The translations under genes were made by a program, and so were the position numbers. The notes below the pieces were generated by a model. The model was given only the letters and a program-made list of their open reading frames with translations, ran no database searches and had not been told where the DNA came from. DNA of 64,000 nucleotides from Frigidibacter sp. GTDB taxonomy: Bacteria > Pseudomonadota > Alphaproteobacteria > Rhodobacterales > Rhodobacteraceae. This document shows positions 52,261 through 61,073 of this stretch, piece by piece. The stretch is taken from assembly GCF_030695035.1 (NCBI RefSeq), contig NZ_JAUYTT010000008.1, positions 558,001 to 622,000 on the forward strand, written 5' to 3'. Each line of letters begins with the position of its first letter. The first letter of the stretch is position 1.

Positions 52261-52294
52261 CCCGCGCTGCGCGGCTGAACCCTTGCAGCGCGGG
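52261..52294 (+). terminator. Hairpin after purL
   Basis: A perfect 10-bp stem CCCGCGCTGC (52261-52270) / GCAGCGCGGG (52285-52294). It lies eight bases after the purL stop. No T-run follows, so it may be a weak terminator or processing site. GGGGG-TAA-CCCCC (52314-52326) further on can form a smaller hairpin. Confidence 0.6.
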
Positions 52295-52342
52295 CCCTAC
52301 CATTCTACATCTTGGGGGTAACCCCCGGAAGGACGAGCCCCG

Positions 52343-52585
52343 ATGCCGATGGAAGCGCAGGATATCGAAACCCTGATCCGCGAGAGTTTTCCGCAGGCAA
52401 AGATCACGATCACCGATCTGGCCGGCGACGGCAATCACTGGGCCGCCGAGGTGATCGATGCCAGCTTCAAGGGCATGAACCGGGTGCAGCAACAGCGCGC
52501 GGTCTATGCCAGCCTGAAGGGCAAGATGGACGGACCCAACGGTGCCCTGCACGCGTTGGCGTTGACGACCAAGGCGCCGGACTGA
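52343..52585 (+). CDS. bolA: BolA-family protein
   Basis: An 80-residue BolA/IbaG-like protein. [40 protein letters not shown] and [20 protein letters not shown] match the class II fold helix-turn-strand with the conserved His/Phe around VIDASF. BolA proteins form [2Fe-2S]-bridged complexes with CGFS monothiol glutaredoxins, and such a glutaredoxin is encoded 60 bases downstream. The start at 52343 follows GGAAGGA at 52328-52334. Confidence 0.93.
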   Translation: MPMEAQDIETLIRESFPQAKITITDLAGDGNHWAAEVIDASFKGMNRVQQQRAVYASLKGKMDGPNGALHALALTTKAPD

Positions 52586-52644
52586 CCGGCAACCCCATGC
52601 ACTCTGGGCGTGATCGCGATGCCCGAACAAAAGGAAACGCAGCC

Positions 52645-53037
52645 ATGTCCGATGTCACCCAACCCGAAGTCCCGCAATCCGCCGCGCTGGACAAGATCCG
52701 TGAGATCATTGCCAGCAAGGAGGTGGTGCTGTTCATGAAGGGCACCAAGACCATGCCGCAATGCGGGTTCTCCAGCCGCGTCGCCGGGGTGCTGAACTAC
52801 ATGGGCGTGGATTTCCTCGACGTGAACGTACTGGCCGATGCCGGCATCCGTCAGGGGATCAAGGATTTCTCGGACTGGCCGACGATCCCGCAGCTCTATG
52901 TGAAGGGCGAGTTTGTCGGTGGCTGCGATATCGTCACCGAGATGACCCTGTCGGGCGAGATGGACGCGCTGTTCGAGCAGAGCGGGGTTGCCTATGACAA
53001 GGCCGCTGCCGAGAAGATCCGCGAAGCGAACGCCTGA
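52645..53037 (+). CDS. grxD: Monothiol glutaredoxin (Grx4/GrxD type)
   Basis: Iron-sulfur-carrying glutaredoxin of 130 residues. The active motif is [20 protein letters not shown] (CGFS), with [14 protein letters not shown] before it, [20 protein letters not shown] for the glutathione-binding cis-proline (TIP), and a GGCDI loop. Its role is storage or transfer of [2Fe-2S] clusters and iron sensing with BolA, encoded immediately upstream. AAAAGGAAACGC precedes the ATG. A strong terminator follows. Confidence 0.96.
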   Translation: MSDVTQPEVPQSAALDKIREIIASKEVVLFMKGTKTMPQCGFSSRVAGVLNYMGVDFLDVNVLADAGIRQGIKDFSDWPTIPQLYVKGEFVGGCDIVTEMTLSGEMDALFEQSGVAYDKAAAEKIREANA

Positions 53038-53061
53038 AGGGGTTATGCGCTGAAGGTTGGG

Positions 53062-53088
53062 GCCCCGCCGGGAATGGCGGGGCTTTTT
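53062..53088 (+). terminator. Rho-independent terminator after grxD
   Basis: Stem GCCCCGCC (53062-53069) / GGCGGGGC (53076-53083), loop GGGAAT, then T5 (53084-53088). It ends the BolA-GrxD transcript. Confidence 0.9.
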
Positions 53089-53170
53089 GCGTTCCAAGAC
53101 GAGCGCTTTGCGAATTGGTGCTGCACGGATGCCGGGATGGCCCGTAAGAAGGTGCGCGCGCGAGTCAGTT

Positions 53171-53710
53171 TCAAACAGGGTCCGGGAAATTGCGGAGGTG
53201 TTCGGCGATCTCCTCAAACGTTACAACGCAGGCGAAAAGGGAAGCCTCGACAGCACGACGATCACTGAAACGCGCTTCGCAGCAAAGGACTGTCGTCGCC
53301 GCATCGTGCGGAAGTACCGTTCTTGGGTTTCGTCCAGCTCCAGCCCAACAGCGCACTCTTCGGCTGTAATCTCGCGCCTGGTCAAGGCCAAATCGGTCAC
53401 CCGGTGGCTTGACCTCGACATGAAGAGCGAAGCGTTTTCCGTCTTCTACTTCGAAAACCGCCAGTAGGTCTGTCTCTCGCTCGCCGCACTCGCTCTTGAA
53501 CTGGTAGGCTGAGCCGACCCAATAGCTGCGCCACCAGTTCTCGGCCGAAGGTGACCGCACCTGCATCTGCTTTTCATGAAGCAAAATCGCAGAATTCCGG
53601 TGAGATGCAAACTCCGTCCTCCCGAGGAACCAGCTTCGAAACGCCGAGTTTATTTGAAGCGCCTCGGCCAGCGGACGAGCATACCTGTATTCTTGCGCTC
53701 CATACCTCAT
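53171..53710 (-). CDS. PD-(D/E)XK nuclease-like protein
   Basis: A 179-residue protein starting at 53710 (MRYGAQEYRY). ERETDLLAVFEVEDGKRFAL and HVEVKPPGDRF supply the D-x(n)-E-x-K core of PD-(D/E)XK nucleases (acidic Asp in TDLL; Glu-Val-Lys in HVEVK). Neighbouring sequence SAENWWRSYWVGSAYQFKSE and LDQARDYSRRVRCWAGA is non-repetitive and hydrophilic. No accompanying methyltransferase or defence gene is visible. Composition is less GC-rich than its neighbours, which suggests transfer. It might be a stand-alone nuclease or a degenerate restriction-like gene. The start is uncertain: the frame remains open upstream. Confidence 0.65.
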   Translation of the reverse strand: MRYGAQEYRYARPLAEALQINSAFRSWFLGRTEFASHRNSAILLHEKQMQVRSPSAENWWRSYWVGSAYQFKSECGERETDLLAVFEVEDGKRFALHVEVKPPGDRFGLDQARDYSRRVRCWAGAGRNPRTVLPHDAATTVLCCEARFSDRRAVEASLFACVVTFEEIAEHLRNFPDPV

Positions 53711-53825
53711 ATGCGCTTCGTCTTCCTCCACCAGTCGAGCGCGACGGTCATCCGGCTCACGCCTCCGGGCAACCGGCGCGGGTGATTTGCCTGTGGCAAG
53801 TCCCCTGATCGCGTCGGAAACAGGC

Positions 53826-54152
53826 TCACCCCACCAGACGGCAATCGAACAGCAGGTCTTCCTCGGCGCCGCCGGGCAGGGCGCGGGCCAGATGCCCCTC
53901 CACACCCTTCTCGCGCCAGATGAGGCCATAGCCCGGTTCGGCATAGGCAATGCCCGACACGGCCGTGATTTCCGGCAGCACCTGCATGGCGCCGTCGTAC
54001 CAGATCACCGCATGGCCCGGCGCGTCGCCATCGAGCACATGCGCCACCGGCAGGCGCTGGTCGCCGCGGCAGAGAAACTCCAGCAACAGCACTTCGGCCG
54101 CGCTGGCCGGGGCGGGCAAAAGCGCCAGCACGGCAATCACGCCAAGCCTCAT
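53826..54152 (-). CDS. MliC-like (C-type lysozyme inhibitor family) periplasmic protein
   Basis: A 108-residue exported protein. The signal peptide MRLGVIAVLALLPAPASA cleaves after ASA. The mature part, LLLEFLCRGDQRLPVAHVLD, then GHAVIWYDGAMQVLPEITAV, SGIAYAEPGYGLIWREKGVE and DLLFDCRLVG, fits the MliC beta-barrel with two cysteines that can form a disulfide and the SGxxY motif. Its role would be inhibition of host or competitor lysozymes, or another periplasmic binding job. It overlaps zapA by four bases (ATGA), so the two are coupled. No lipobox is seen. Confidence 0.75.
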   Translation of the reverse strand: MRLGVIAVLALLPAPASAAEVLLLEFLCRGDQRLPVAHVLDGDAPGHAVIWYDGAMQVLPEITAVSGIAYAEPGYGLIWREKGVEGHLARALPGGAEEDLLFDCRLVG

Positions 54153-54553
54153 GCGCCGCCCACCTCTTCACGGACGCCTGCCTTTTCCTCGACCCGTTCG
54201 GCCAGCGCCTCGGCGCGGGCGGCGATCTCGGCGAGCGTATCCACCACCGATTGCGGGATCACCGGCACCTCGACGCGCGGCGGGTTCGCCTGCAGCTCGG
54301 CCAAAGCCGCCTCGGCCGCCTGCGCCCGTTCCTCGGTGGTGCGGACCTGATCCTCCATCGCGGCGGTGCGGTCGGCGAGCAGCAGGCCCGCCATCAGCAG
54401 CATCCGTGCCTCCGGCATCCGGCCAAGCTGGCCCACAAGGCTCTGCGCCTCGGTGTCCAGCATCTGCGCGGCGGTGCGCAGGAAATGGTCCTCGCCGTCC
54501 TGGCAGGCAACGTCGAACTCTCGCCCGCCGATAGTGATACGCACTTCAGGCAT
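54149..54553 (-). CDS. zapA: Cell division protein ZapA
   Basis: FtsZ-ring-associated protein of 134 residues. The N-terminal globular domain reads [20 protein letters not shown], then DHFLRTAAQMLDTEAQSLVG with the family's LGRMPEARMLLMAGLLLADR, and ends in a coiled coil rich in Glu/Ala (EDQVRTTEERAQAAEAALAE). It stabilises the Z ring. It overlaps both neighbours: the coiled-coil gene upstream by eight bases and the MliC-like gene downstream by four. Confidence 0.9.
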   Translation of the reverse strand: MPEVRITIGGREFDVACQDGEDHFLRTAAQMLDTEAQSLVGQLGRMPEARMLLMAGLLLADRTAAMEDQVRTTEERAQAAEAALAELQANPPRVEVPVIPQSVVDTLAEIAARAEALAERVEEKAGVREEVGGA

Positions 54554-55079
54554 TGGCGACCTCCGGAGGCTGGGGCGTCAGGAAGGGTTTCAGCTCGGCG
54601 AGGATCTCTTCCATCTCGGCGGCGTCCGAGGCGCGAAGGGCCCGCAGCGCGTCAAGCTCGGCCAGCATCGCCTTGTTGATCAGATGCGGCTCGGGCAGCG
54701 CCGCCGCCATAGCCTCGCGCAGGGCCTGGCTCGCATCGCTCAGCTGGGTATTGGCGCGGCGCAGCTTGGCGGCGTCGAGCCCGCCCGCCTCCAGCTGCGC
54801 GGTCAGCTTGGCCACGCGGCGTTCCAGCGCGCCGATGGTGCTGTCCTGCTTTTCCTTGATGGCGCGGACCCGTTCGACCAGCTGCGCATTGGCAGCGCGT
54901 TCGGACTCGAGCGCCTCGCGCAGCGCCGTCAGTTCCGCCGTATCGACCGCGGGGGGCACGGGTTCGGCCACCGGGTCCGGCTCTGGCACCGCCACCGGCC
55001 GCGCCAGCGTCTCGACCCCGTGGCCGATACGCTCCAGCGCCGCGGCGATCCGGCGTTCATAGTCTGTTATGTCGCTCAT
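54546..55079 (-). CDS. Coiled-coil protein preceding zapA, unknown function
   Basis: A 177-residue protein of unknown function that starts [20 protein letters not shown]. After a Pro/Val-rich linker ([18 protein letters not shown]) it forms a long coiled coil ([40 protein letters not shown]) and ends with [19 protein letters not shown]. Its position directly ahead of zapA, overlapping it, suggests a division-related partner. It is divergent from transketolase. No enzymatic motif is visible. Confidence 0.72.
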   Translation of the reverse strand: MSDITDYERRIAAALERIGHGVETLARPVAVPEPDPVAEPVPPAVDTAELTALREALESERAANAQLVERVRAIKEKQDSTIGALERRVAKLTAQLEAGGLDAAKLRRANTQLSDASQALREAMAAALPEPHLINKAMLAELDALRALRASDAAEMEEILAELKPFLTPQPPEVANA

Positions 55080-55284
55080 CCGCTCTCCCCCGTTCCGGGT
55101 GTCGTTCGGCCCGGCCTGTGCTGCCTGCTTCTTGCCGCCGCCCCAGAAGAAGCGAATCGGCCTTGCCACGCCTTCCGGCGATCTTAGCGCATTCGCCGGG
55201 GCCTTTTACCCCCCTTTTCCCGCCGCCCCGGGCCGGGCGGCGGCTGCCCGCGCTTGAACTTGGGGATGGGGCTGCTATTGAACG

Positions 55285-55298
55285 CGTGACCGCTAACA
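55285..55298 (+). promoter_or_regulatory. LacI-type operator candidate in the transketolase leader
   Basis: CGTGACCGCTAACA matches the palindrome TGTTAGCGCTAACA at 11 of 14 positions, with its right half perfect. It is 20 bases before the TTG start of transketolase and 9 bases before AAGGA. Similar sites precede both GAPDH genes. Confidence 0.45.
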
Positions 55299-55318
55299 CG
55301 TTGCCGAAGGATGCCGCC

Positions 55319-57337
55319 TTGGATATCGCCACGCTCCGCGCGACCTACCCCGACCACTGGATGAAAGCCGCCGCGCTGCGCGCGCTGGCGATGGATGCGG
55401 TTCAGGCCGCCAATTCCGGCCACCCGGGCCTGCCGATGGGCATGGCCGATGTGGTGACGGTGCTGTTTGAAAAGCACCTGAAATTCGACGCCTCGGCCCC
55501 GCATTGGCCCGACCGCGACCGTTTCATCCTGTCGGCCGGCCATGGCTCGATGCTGATCTACGGGCTGCTGCACCTGTGCGGCGATGCGCAGATCACGCTG
55601 GACCAGATCAAAGCGTTCCGGCAATGGGGCGCGCTGACCGCGGGCCACCCCGAGAACTTCCTGGTGGACGCGATCGAGACCACCACCGGCCCGCTGGGTC
55701 AGGGCATTGCCAATGCCGTGGGCATGGCGATTGCCGAACAGTCGCTGCAGGCGCGGTTCGGCAAGAAGATCGTCGATCACCGCACCTGGGTGCTGGCCGG
55801 CGATGGCTGCCTGATGGAGGGGATCAGCCAGGAGGCCATCGGCCTTGCCGGGATGCAGCAGCTGTCGAACCTGATCGTGCTGTGGGACAACAATGACATC
55901 ACCATCGACGGCCGGGTTTCGGTGTCGGACCGGACCGACCAGCGCGCGCGCTTTGCCGCCTCGGGCTGGACGGTGCTGCATTGCGACGGGCATGACCCGG
56001 CGGATATCGACCGCGCGCTGACCGCGGCGAAAGAGGCCAGCGGCCCGGTGCTGGTGGATTGCAAGACCATCATCGGTTTCGGCGCGCCCACCAAGGCCGA
56101 CAGCTATCAGGCCCATGGCTCGCCGCTTGGCGACAAGGAAATCGCCGCGACCCGCGAGGTCTATGGCTGGCCCCATGCGCCCTTCGAGATCCCGGCCGAG
56201 ATTGCCGCGGCCTGGAAGGCCATCGGCAAGCGCGGCGCTGCGGACCGCGCCGAGTGGCAAGAACGGCTGAGCGCCCTGTCGGCCAACAAGCGCGACGAGT
56301 TCCTGCGGCAGATGGCCGGGGGCGCGCCGAAAAAGCTCGCCGCCGCGATCCGCGGCTTCAAGAAGGCGCAGTCCGCGGCCGCCCCGAAGGTCGCCACCCG
56401 CAAGGCCAGTGAAATGGTTCTGGGCGCGGTGAACGATGCCGTGCCGGAAACCATCGGCGGCTCGGCCGACCTCACCGGCTCGAACCTCACCAAGACCGCG
56501 GATCTGGGCGTGTTTGGCCCCGGCAACCGCAAGGGCCGCTATGTGCATTACGGCATCCGCGAGCATGGCATGGCGGCGGCGATGAACGGGCTGTGGCTGC
56601 ATGGCGGCGTGCGGCCTTACGGTGGCACCTTCTTCTGCTTCACCGACTATGCCCGCGGCGCGATGCGCCTGTCGGCGCTGATGGGCGCGCCGGTGGTCTA
56701 TGTGATGACGCATGACTCCATCGGCCTTGGCGAGGATGGCCCGACCCACCAGCCGGTCGAGCATCTGGCGATCTGCCGGGCGACGCCGAACACCTGGACC
56801 TTCCGCCCCGCCGATATCATCGAGACGGCCGAGGCCTGGGAACTGGCGCTGAGCACGTCGGACACGCCCTCGGTGCTGGCGCTGAGCCGCCAGAACCTGC
56901 CGACGCTGCGCACCGCGCATAGCAACCAGAACCTGAGTGCCAAGGGCGCCTATGTGCTGGCCGAGGCGACGGGCAAGCGTCAGGCGATCCTGATGGCGAG
57001 CGGGTCCGAGGTGGAGATGGCCATGAACGCCCGCGCGGCGCTCGAGGCGGAAGGCATCGGCACCCGCGTGGTCTCGGTCCCCTGCATGGAGCTGTTCGTG
57101 GCGCAGGATGAAGCCTACCGCCGCAAGGTGCTGCCCGCCGGCCCGGTGCGCGTGGCAGTGGAGGCCGCGGTGCGGATGCCGTGGGACCGCTTCTTGCTCG
57201 GTGAGCGCGGGAAAGAGGCCAAGGCCGGTTTCGTCGGGATGGAAGGCTTCGGCGCCTCGGCCCCGGCAGAGCGGCTCTATGCCGAGTTCGGGATCACGGC
57301 GGAAGCCGTGGCCGAGAAGGTCAAGGCGCTGCTCTAA
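55319..57337 (+). CDS. tkt: Transketolase
   Basis: TPP-dependent two-carbon transferase of the pentose phosphate pathway, 672 residues. It has [20 protein letters not shown], the TPP-magnesium motif [20 protein letters not shown] ending near [22 protein letters not shown] and [20 protein letters not shown]. The start is taken as the TTG at 55319: AAGGA lies seven bases before it and the encoded [14 protein letters not shown] matches the usual start. A GTG at 55286 in the same frame falls inside the operator-like sequence and lacks a ribosome-binding site. A terminator follows the stop. Confidence 0.95.
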   Translation: MDIATLRATYPDHWMKAAALRALAMDAVQAANSGHPGLPMGMADVVTVLFEKHLKFDASAPHWPDRDRFILSAGHGSMLIYGLLHLCGDAQITLDQIKAFRQWGALTAGHPENFLVDAIETTTGPLGQGIANAVGMAIAEQSLQARFGKKIVDHRTWVLAGDGCLMEGISQEAIGLAGMQQLSNLIVLWDNNDITIDGRVSVSDRTDQRARFAASGWTVLHCDGHDPADIDRALTAAKEASGPVLVDCKTIIGFGAPTKADSYQAHGSPLGDKEIAATREVYGWPHAPFEIPAEIAAAWKAIGKRGAADRAEWQERLSALSANKRDEFLRQMAGGAPKKLAAAIRGFKKAQSAAAPKVATRKASEMVLGAVNDAVPETIGGSADLTGSNLTKTADLGVFGPGNRKGRYVHYGIREHGMAAAMNGLWLHGGVRPYGGTFFCFTDYARGAMRLSALMGAPVVYVMTHDSIGLGEDGPTHQPVEHLAICRATPNTWTFRPADIIETAEAWELALSTSDTPSVLALSRQNLPTLRTAHSNQNLSAKGAYVLAEATGKRQAILMASGSEVEMAMNARAALEAEGIGTRVVSVPCMELFVAQDEAYRRKVLPAGPVRVAVEAAVRMPWDRFLLGERGKEAKAGFVGMEGFGASAPAERLYAEFGITAEAVAEKVKALL

Positions 57338-57360
57338 GGGCGGGTCTGGCGAAGGATTGG

Positions 57361-57388
57361 AAAGGGCCCCCGGTGTGGGGCCCTTTTT
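57361..57388 (+). terminator. Rho-independent terminator after transketolase
   Basis: Ten-bp perfect stem AAAGGGCCCC (57361-57370) / GGGGCCCTTT (57377-57386) with loop CGGTGT and a T5 run (57384-57388). It starts 24 bases after the stop. Confidence 0.92.
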
Positions 57389-57506
57389 CGTTGCCCATCC
57401 GACCGGACAGAGGGCAGCGCCCGTCCGCCGGGTGGGCGAGCAACAGCAGTTCTAGGCGGTTTATGGTTCAACACCCCTCCACCGGATTTCTAGGCGGAGC
57501 CGTTGC

Positions 57507-57539
57507 AAAAGCGCCCGCCCGAGGGGGCGGACGGGCGCT
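57507..57539 (-). terminator. Terminator of the DUF808 gene
   Basis: On the minus strand AGCGCCCG (complement of 57532-57539) pairs with CGGGCGCT (complement of 57510-57517), followed by TTT (complement of 57507-57509). It lies 50 bases after the DUF808 stop. The adjacent 57437-57506 stretch has the direct repeat TTCTAGGCGG but no gene. Confidence 0.75.
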
Positions 57540-57589
57540 GCCCGGCGGCGCCAAGGCGCCTTGTTCCGGGCAAGGAAGAGAGGGCTCCC

Positions 57590-58561
57590 TCAGTGCCCCG
57601 CCGCCTTCTTCCCCGTCACCGCGGCAATCGCAGGCCCGATCACCTTGCCCACCACCGGGATCAGCGCGAGGCCAAGCGCCAACCCGAAGATGCCGTCGAA
57701 GAGGGCCGTCACCGCCCAGTCCACCGCGCCGGCCGCGCCTGGCACGGCGGCCGCCGCCAGCTCGGCCATATGCTCGATCCACTGATAGGGCCCGCTGATC
57801 CCGAAGCTTTCCAGCCCGTGGATCACGATGGAGCCGCCGACCCAGATCATCGCGGCGGTGCCCACCGCCGAGAGCAGCTTCATGAAAACCGGCATGCCCT
57901 TGACGATGCCGCGGCCCGTGGCGCGGGTAGCGCCAAGCCGCCCGGCCGTCGCCATGTGCAGGCCGATGTCGTCCGCCTTCACGATCAGCGCCACCCCGCC
58001 ATAGACCACCGCCGTGATGCCGATGCCGACAAGCGCCAGCACCGCCGCCTCGGTCCAGAGGCTGCTTTCGGGGATCGCGGAAAGGGCGATGGTCATGATC
58101 TCGGCCGACAGGATGAAATCGGTCTTGATGGCGCCCGCGACCTTTTCCGCCTCCAGATGCCCGGCATCGGCCACCGGCACGTCCAGCGGCACATCGTGAT
58201 GCGCTGGGGGAAACAACATGTGATGCACCTTCTCGGCGCCCTCGAAGCACAGATAGCCGCCGCCCAGCATCAGCAGCGGGTTGATCGCCCAGGGCGCGAA
58301 GGTGGACAGGATCAGCGCGGCGGGCAGCAGGATCAGCAACTTGTTGCGGATCGAGCCAAGGGCGATCTTGCCGACGATGGGCAGCTCGCGCGCCGCCGGA
58401 AAGCCGTGGACATATTTGGGTGTGACCGCGGCATCGTCGATCACCGCACCGGCCGCCTTGGCCCCGGCCTTGGCCGCCTGCCCCGCCACATCGTCGAGCG
58501 AGGCCGCAGCAACCTTGGCAATCGTCGCCACATCATCGAGAAGCGCCAGCAATCCGCTCAT
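57590..58561 (-). CDS. DUF808/YedI-family inner membrane protein
   Basis: A polytopic membrane protein of 323 residues. It begins SGLLALLDDVATIAKVAAAS, and GQAAKAGAKAAGAVIDDAAV followed by KYVHGFPAARELPIV are the family start. Hydrophobic segments include LLILLPAALILSTFAPWAIN, TEAAVLALVGIGITAVVYGG, AAMIWVGGSIVIHGL and the C-terminal GIFGLALGLALIPVVGKVIG. EKVHHMLFPPAHHD and ETDFILSAEIMTIAL-type (KTDFILSAEIMTIALSAIPE) stretches are conserved. Function unknown. It has its own terminator and is divergent from the first GAPDH gene. Confidence 0.82.
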   Translation of the reverse strand: MSGLLALLDDVATIAKVAAASLDDVAGQAAKAGAKAAGAVIDDAAVTPKYVHGFPAARELPIVGKIALGSIRNKLLILLPAALILSTFAPWAINPLLMLGGGYLCFEGAEKVHHMLFPPAHHDVPLDVPVADAGHLEAEKVAGAIKTDFILSAEIMTIALSAIPESSLWTEAAVLALVGIGITAVVYGGVALIVKADDIGLHMATAGRLGATRATGRGIVKGMPVFMKLLSAVGTAAMIWVGGSIVIHGLESFGISGPYQWIEHMAELAAAAVPGAAGAVDWAVTALFDGIFGLALGLALIPVVGKVIGPAIAAVTGKKAAGH

Positions 58562-58634
58562 GTGCCCGTCCTTTATGCCTTGCGCGACCCTAGCCGATGC
58601 CCTGTCCGGCGCAAGGGGCGCCGCGCGGGGCCTG

Positions 58635-58667
58635 CGTTAGCGCCAACAGGGAATGTTTTCGCTAACA
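58635..58667 (+). promoter_or_regulatory. Two LacI-type operator candidates upstream of GAPDH 1
   Basis: CGTTAGCGCCAACA (58635-58648) and TGTTTTCGCTAACA (58654-58667) each match the palindrome TGTTAGCGCTAACA at 12 of 14 positions, with starts 19 bases apart (about two helical turns). They lie in the 223-base gap between the divergent DUF808 and GAPDH genes. Confidence 0.6.
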
Positions 58668-58784
58668 TACTGATTCCGCGGGTTTTCTGCACTTGCACAC
58701 GTTGGTATACGAATCCTGAACAGGACCGGCGCGACCTTTCCGCGCCATACGACCCAGGACAACCCACCAGCGGGAGAGCGCGAC

Positions 58785-59789
58785 ATGACCGTCACCATCG
58801 GGATCAACGGCTTTGGCCGCATCGGGCGCTGCACGCTGGCGCATATCGCCGAGGCCGCGCGCAATGATGTGCAGGTGGTGAAGATCAACGCCACCGGGCC
58901 GATCGAGACCAACGCGCATCTGCTGAAATACGATTCGGTGCATGGCCGCTTCCCCGGGCAGGTGCGGGTGTCGGGCAACACGCTCGACCTCGGCCGTGGC
59001 CCCATCGAGGTGATGTCGACCTACAACCCGGAAGAACTGGACTGGGAAGGCTGCGACGTGGTGCTGGAATGCACCGGCAAGTTCAACGAACGCGACGCCG
59101 CCGCCATCCACCTGACCCGCGGCGCCAAGCGGGTGCTGGTCTCTGCCCCCGCCAAGAATGCCGACAAGACCGTGGTCTACGGCGTCAACCATCGCAGCCT
59201 GACGGCCGATCATCTGGTCGTGTCGAACGGCAGCTGCACCACCAACTGCCTCGCCCCGCTGGCCAAGGTGCTGAACGACGCCATCGGCATCGAGCGCGGG
59301 ATCATGACCACGATCCACAGCTATACCGGCGACCAGCCGACGCTCGACCGGCGCCACAGCGACCTCTACCGCGCCCGCGCCGCCGCGATGGCGATGATCC
59401 CCACCTCGACCGGCGCCGCGAAAGCCATTGGCGAGGTGCTGCCGGAACTGAAGGGCCGCCTCGACGGCTCGGCGATCCGGGTGCCGACCCCCAACGTGTC
59501 TGCCGTGGACCTGACCTTCGAGGCAGGCCGCGAAGTGACGGTGGAAGAGGTCAACCGCGTGGTGCGCGAGGCGGCCGCCGGCTACATGGGCATGGTGCTG
59601 GCCTATGATCCTGAACCCAAGGTTTCCATCGACTTCAATCACACGCCCTATTCGTCTATCTTCGCCCCGGACCAGACCAAGGTCGTTGGCGGGCGCACCG
59701 TCCGCGTGCTGGCATGGTATGACAATGAATGGGGTTTCTCCTGCCGGATGGCCGATGTGGCCGGGGCGATGGGGCGGCTCCTGCACTGA
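58785..59789 (+). CDS. gap: Glyceraldehyde-3-phosphate dehydrogenase, type I (first copy)
   Basis: NAD(P)-dependent phosphorylating GAPDH, 334 residues. [20 protein letters not shown] is the nucleotide-binding site, [20 protein letters not shown] contains the catalytic cysteine (the more usual sequence is SNASCTTNC), [20 protein letters not shown] and [19 protein letters not shown] finish the enzyme. It follows two LacI-type operator candidates. It differs from the second copy at many positions, consistent with one working in glycolysis and the other in gluconeogenesis or the Calvin cycle; which is which is not clear from the sequence. GCGGGAGAGCGCGAC precedes the ATG. Confidence 0.95.
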   Translation: MTVTIGINGFGRIGRCTLAHIAEAARNDVQVVKINATGPIETNAHLLKYDSVHGRFPGQVRVSGNTLDLGRGPIEVMSTYNPEELDWEGCDVVLECTGKFNERDAAAIHLTRGAKRVLVSAPAKNADKTVVYGVNHRSLTADHLVVSNGSCTTNCLAPLAKVLNDAIGIERGIMTTIHSYTGDQPTLDRRHSDLYRARAAAMAMIPTSTGAAKAIGEVLPELKGRLDGSAIRVPTPNVSAVDLTFEAGREVTVEEVNRVVREAAAGYMGMVLAYDPEPKVSIDFNHTPYSSIFAPDQTKVVGGRTVRVLAWYDNEWGFSCRMADVAGAMGRLLH

Positions 59790-59819
59790 AGGAGCCCGGG
59801 GGGCCACGCGCCCCCGACC

Positions 59820-59963
59820 ATGACCAACACCGTCGCCATCGCGCTTGGGGCGCTGATCCTGCTGATCTTTATCCTGGACGCGCTCGCCTTCGGCGGCGGC
59901 CTGCCGGTGTTCCTTGGCCTGAAGCTCGCAAACCTCATCGAATACCTCGCCTTCTGGCGATAG
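59820..59963 (+). CDS. 47-residue membrane microprotein between the two GAPDH genes
   Basis: A tiny protein starting at ATG 59820 and stopping at TAG 59961-59963. It has one transmembrane helix ([20 protein letters not shown]), a Gly hinge (GGG), and a second amphipathic or membrane-proximal segment ([19 protein letters not shown]). It lies 30 bases after GAPDH 1 and 80 before GAPDH 2. Gene order in related bacteria often has a small protein in this spot, so I regard it as real. Function unknown. Confidence 0.68.
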   Translation: MTNTVAIALGALILLIFILDALAFGGGLPVFLGLKLANLIEYLAFWR

Positions 59964-60003
59964 TGCGGCTAGGCTCCGGCAGAGCTTTCCCGCGCTATCA
60001 AGC

Positions 60004-60017
60004 TGTTAGCGCAAACC
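60004..60017 (+). promoter_or_regulatory. LacI-type operator candidate upstream of GAPDH 2
   Basis: TGTTAGCGCAAACC matches TGTTAGCGCTAACA at 12 of 14 positions, with a perfect left half. It lies 39 bases before the ATG of the second GAPDH gene. Confidence 0.5.
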
Positions 60018-60043
60018 GGCTGCATGGCCAGAGGAGACGGATG

Positions 60044-61045
60044 ATGACGGTAAAGGTGGCAATCAACGGTTTTGGCCGGATCGGGCGCAACGTGCTGCGC
60101 GCAATCGTGGAATCCGGGCGCACCGATATCGAGGTGGTGGCGATCAACGATCTGGGGCCGGTGGAAACCAATGCCCATCTGATCCGCTTTGATTCGGTCC
60201 ATGGCCGCTTCCCCGGCGAAGTGACCACGACCGCGACCAGCATCGACGTGGGCCGCGGCCCCATCGAGGTGACGGCGCTGCGCAATCCCGCCGAACTGCC
60301 CTGGGGCGGGGTCGATATCGTGCTGGAATGCACCGGCATCTTCACCGACCGCGACAAGGCGGCGATCCACCTGGAAAACGGCGCGAGCCGGGTTCTGGTC
60401 TCGGCCCCCTCGAACGGTGCCGACAAGACCATCGTCTATGGCGTGAACCATGACACGCTGACCGCCGCCGACACCATCGTGTCGAACGCGTCCTGCACCA
60501 CCAACTGCCTCGCCCCGGTGGCGCAGGTGCTGCATGACAGCATCGGCATCGTGAAGGGCTTCATGACCACGATCCACAGCTATACCGGCGACCAGCCGAC
60601 GCTGGACACCATGCACAAGGACCTCTACCGCGGCCGCGCGGCTGCGCTGAGCATGATCCCCACCTCGACCGGCGCCGCCAAGGCCGTGGGTCTGGTGCTG
60701 CCCTCGCTGAAGGGCAAGCTCGACGGCGTGGCGATCCGGGTGCCGACGCCGAACGTGTCGGTCGTGGACCTGACCTTCGAGGCGGCGCGGGAAACCACCG
60801 TCGAAGAGATCAACGAGGCGATCAAGGCCGCCGCCGCGGGCCGCCTCAAGGGCATCCTCGGGGTGACCGCGCTGCCGAACGTGTCCATCGACTTCAACCA
60901 TGACCCCCACAGCTCCACCTTCGCGCTGGACCAGACCCGGGTGATGGAGGGCACGTTCTGCCGGATCCTGACCTGGTATGACAATGAATGGGGCTTCTCC
61001 AACCGGATGAGCGACACCGCCGTGGCGATGGGCAAACTGCTCTGA
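60044..61045 (+). CDS. gap: Glyceraldehyde-3-phosphate dehydrogenase, type I (second copy)
   Basis: Second NAD(P)-dependent GAPDH, 333 residues. [20 protein letters not shown], the catalytic [40 protein letters not shown] and [19 protein letters not shown] are intact. In contrast to the first copy it has the standard SNASCTTNC. Two adjacent ATGs are possible (60041 and 60044); GAGGAG at 60031-60036 favours the second. It follows the first GAPDH and the microprotein in the same orientation. Confidence 0.97.
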   Translation: MTVKVAINGFGRIGRNVLRAIVESGRTDIEVVAINDLGPVETNAHLIRFDSVHGRFPGEVTTTATSIDVGRGPIEVTALRNPAELPWGGVDIVLECTGIFTDRDKAAIHLENGASRVLVSAPSNGADKTIVYGVNHDTLTAADTIVSNASCTTNCLAPVAQVLHDSIGIVKGFMTTIHSYTGDQPTLDTMHKDLYRGRAAALSMIPTSTGAAKAVGLVLPSLKGKLDGVAIRVPTPNVSVVDLTFEAARETTVEEINEAIKAAAAGRLKGILGVTALPNVSIDFNHDPHSSTFALDQTRVMEGTFCRILTWYDNEWGFSNRMSDTAVAMGKLL

Positions 61046-61073
61046 TCCTCTGCTGATTTCACGCCAAATATTT

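Noticed and set aside
55286-55318. GTG at 55286 as the transketolase start
   Set aside because: No ribosome-binding site precedes it, it overlaps the operator-like palindrome, and a well-spaced AAGGA precedes the TTG at 55319.
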